IMG/VR virus record: IMGVR_UViG_3300024518_003508
Coordinates: 1-22,169 of that record
DNA length: 22,169 nucleotides
Reading direction: 5' to 3' (one strand)
DNA from: a virus
The notes under the pieces were generated by a model that saw only the letters and a list, made by a program, of their open reading frames with translations, was not told the origin of the DNA and did not search any database. Numbering within the stretch: position 1 is the first letter of the stretch; each line of letters begins with the position of its first letter. Shown piece after piece: positions 21,289-22,169 of the stretch. Position numbers and translations under genes: made by a program.

Positions 21289-21501
21289 TCAACACCACAT
21301 CTTATGTTCTTCACCGTTTTCGCCTAAAATTATCGGATTAGTATTCATGATATCACATTCTTTACTGGTAAAAGTTTCTTTAAGAGTGTCGGTTCCTTTC
21401 TCATAAACGTAAAGTATTGGGTTTGTTGGCTCTTTTGGTGGCCCATAGTATTTCCATTCTCGCAGTAAGCTAATCAACCAATCAATTATATTATTTCTCA
21501 T
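21289..21501 (-). CDS. Small protein with truncated head-binding-like motif (70 aa)
   Basis: After an amphipathic N-terminal helix (NNIIDWLISLLREWKYYG) the protein reads LYVYEKGTDTLKETFTSK, then NTNPIILGENGEEHKMW. This is the property-strand, NTNP-I-I-L, Gly/Glu-turn pattern of fibre and tailspike particle-binding domains, seen more fully at 18012-18281. The ending right after this motif (KMWC) suggests a truncated module. GAGG precedes the ATG, which overlaps the lipoprotein stop (ATGA). The role is unknown; a virion adaptor or a relic are both possible. Confidence 0.65.
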   Translation of the reverse strand: MRNNIIDWLISLLREWKYYGPPKEPTNPILYVYEKGTDTLKETFTSKECDIMNTNPIILGENGEEHKMWC

Positions 21502-21695
21502 TTTCCCTCACACAGTTTACTGTCCACTTCATGCGGTACCCAGACTTTAGTCAAACGGTCTCTCTCCCAGCATCGGTTATACTCCCCTTTGATATACTCA
21601 GGCACGTAAACCGCCTTCAACTCGCTGAATGACTCTGTACAGGCCAGTAAAAGAGGAAGAAACAGGAAGTTCAATATATATTTGCTTTTTGGCAC
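21498..21695 (-). CDS. Small lipoprotein (65 aa), GTG start
   Basis: The N-terminus MPKSKYILNFLFLPLLLAC is a lipoprotein signal peptide: basic start, hydrophobic core and LLAC lipobox with Cys at residue 19. The mature part is about 46 residues, with charged and aromatic segments and two more Cys. GTG at 21695 has AAGGCGG 7-8 bases upstream. The start lies 98 bases inside the upstream gene. Phage lipoproteins serve in superinfection exclusion or as outer spanin; the low proline content argues against a typical Rz1. Function is open. Confidence 0.68.
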   Translation of the reverse strand: MPKSKYILNFLFLPLLLACTESFSELKAVYVPEYIKGEYNRCWERDRLTKVWVPHEVDSKLCEGK

Positions 21696-21948
21696 GAGAT
21701 ACCGCCTTTTTTTGATTGATAATGATTTCTTCCTTTGTGACCTGTCGTTTTTTTTCGTTATCCCTGACCCCTTTTAGCATACTTCTGGATTTTTCCCGCT
21801 GGACATTTAGCTGCTTTAGCGGGCATCTATCGGGTATCTCAAAAGACTTTTTCCCGCAATAAATAGGCCCGTTTTTGTAGCTACAGTCATAAGTTTTTAT
21901 GTCATGATAAGCACATTCAAGCACACTTTTTATTTTTGTTCCGGGCAT
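21598..21948 (-). CDS. Hypothetical protein with four-Cys N-terminus (116 aa)
   Basis: ATG at 21948 has a strong AAGGAAGG. Cys at residues 12, 22, 31 and 42 lie in a compact segment (ECAYHDIKTYDC, then IYCGKKSF, DRCPLK) and may bind zinc. Residues 45-90 are highly charged and helical (NVQREKSRSMLKGVRDNEKK). The last 33 residues overlap the lipoprotein gene and look less protein-like. The true end may therefore be earlier if an indel exists near the eight-base A run upstream of the overlap. No family is recognised. Confidence 0.62.
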   Translation of the reverse strand: MPGTKIKSVLECAYHDIKTYDCSYKNGPIYCGKKSFEIPDRCPLKQLNVQREKSRSMLKGVRDNEKKRQVTKEEIIINQKKAVSRAKKQIYIELPVSSSFTGLYRVIQRVEGGLRA

Positions 21949-22120
21949 TAGCCTTCCTTTGGTTCTTGTGGTGTGAGGGCTGGTATATTAAGATTTTTTT
22001 CATTGTATTCTGTTGCTACCGTTAAACATGCTAATGCACACTTGCCGGTTTGTCGGTTTCAATTTCTTTTTTGGCTGCTTTTCGCTCCAGTTTGTGTAAA
22101 AGCCGCTTCCAATATCTCAT
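21948..22120 (-). pseudogene. Small gene split by an apparent one-base deletion
   Basis: ATG at 22120 overlaps the upstream stop (ATGA). Frame 0 encodes MRYWKRLLHKLERKAAKKEI, then ETDKPAS, and soon stops. In the shifted frame the following bases read KCALACLTVATEYNEKNL, then NIPALTPQEPKEG, ending with a TAA that overlaps the next start. Adding one base at the AA at 22042-22043 gives one 57-residue protein. It may be a sequencing error or a real mutation. Confidence 0.58.
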
Positions 22121-22169
22121 ATAACGCCCACCAGCACTGATACCTGCCAGGGGTCTACGGCTCCACCAT
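22117..22169 (-). CDS. Partial gene, C-terminus only
   Basis: The frame enters from the right edge and ends GGAVDPWQVSVLVGVI, stop at 22117-22119. The stop overlaps the next ATG. The sequence looks protein-like but is too short to assign a family. Confidence 0.5.
   Translation of the reverse strand, partial: GGAVDPWQVSVLVGVI

Overview
The window is a late-gene and accessory block of a tailed, short-tailed (podovirus-like) phage or prophage. Every gene I can support lies on the minus strand, so transcription runs from 22169 towards 1. The core is P22-like in sequence character and order: small terminase, large terminase, P22-type portal, scaffold, P22-type coat, gp4-like tail accessory factor, gp10-like stabilisation protein. 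A long fibre-like protein and the start of a further gene follow, where P22 has its needle and ejection genes. No integrase, repressor, lysis enzyme, replication gene, tRNA or CRISPR array is visible, so lifestyle and host cannot be fixed. GC looks moderate by eye. Shine-Dalgarno (SD) sites are strong, and GTG and TTG starts are common. A small lipoprotein fits a diderm host but does not prove one.

Right-hand region (about 17800-22169): some twenty tiny genes, mostly 40-120 codons, packed head to tail with ATGA-type overlaps. Several are too short for standard gene calling and were found by reading the gaps. They include Cys-rich zinc-ribbon-like proteins, a lipoprotein, an HExxE-containing protein, and two stand-alone small proteins resembling a tailspike or fibre head-binding domain. 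Two of the small genes (18856-18977 and 21948-22120) are each broken by what looks like one missing base. The most notable feature is a duplicated segment carrying two copies of a 16-bp site that matches the bacterial chromosome-partition site parS at 15 of 16 positions, each at the 3' end of a small gene. A third copy has lost half of the palindrome. A zinc-ribbon gene sits between two of the copies.

Packaging and capsid region (about 7200-17800): terS, a 34-codon membrane peptide, terL, portal, then a roughly 4-kb insertion between portal and scaffold. In P22 those two genes are adjacent. The insertion holds an XhlA-like membrane protein, a Cys-rich 46-residue peptide, a beta-helix protein, a repetitive 505-residue protein with a decoration-like C-terminal domain, and two small proteins. 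Scaffold and coat follow. The terL reading frame extends 39 codons upstream of its first usual start codon. A good SD lies in front of an ATC codon, so the start is either non-canonical or mutated. Hairpins sit in front of the portal start (overlapping its SD) and between scaffold and coat.

Left-hand region (1-7200): two head- or neck-associated proteins separated by a terminator-like hairpin, the gp4-like and gp10-like tail-completion proteins, a 1267-residue fibre with tandem 57-residue repeats, and a partial gene at the left edge. No gene-free stretch longer than 300 bases exists. The larger gaps (8394-8484, 15778-15884, 21213-21288) are described below.
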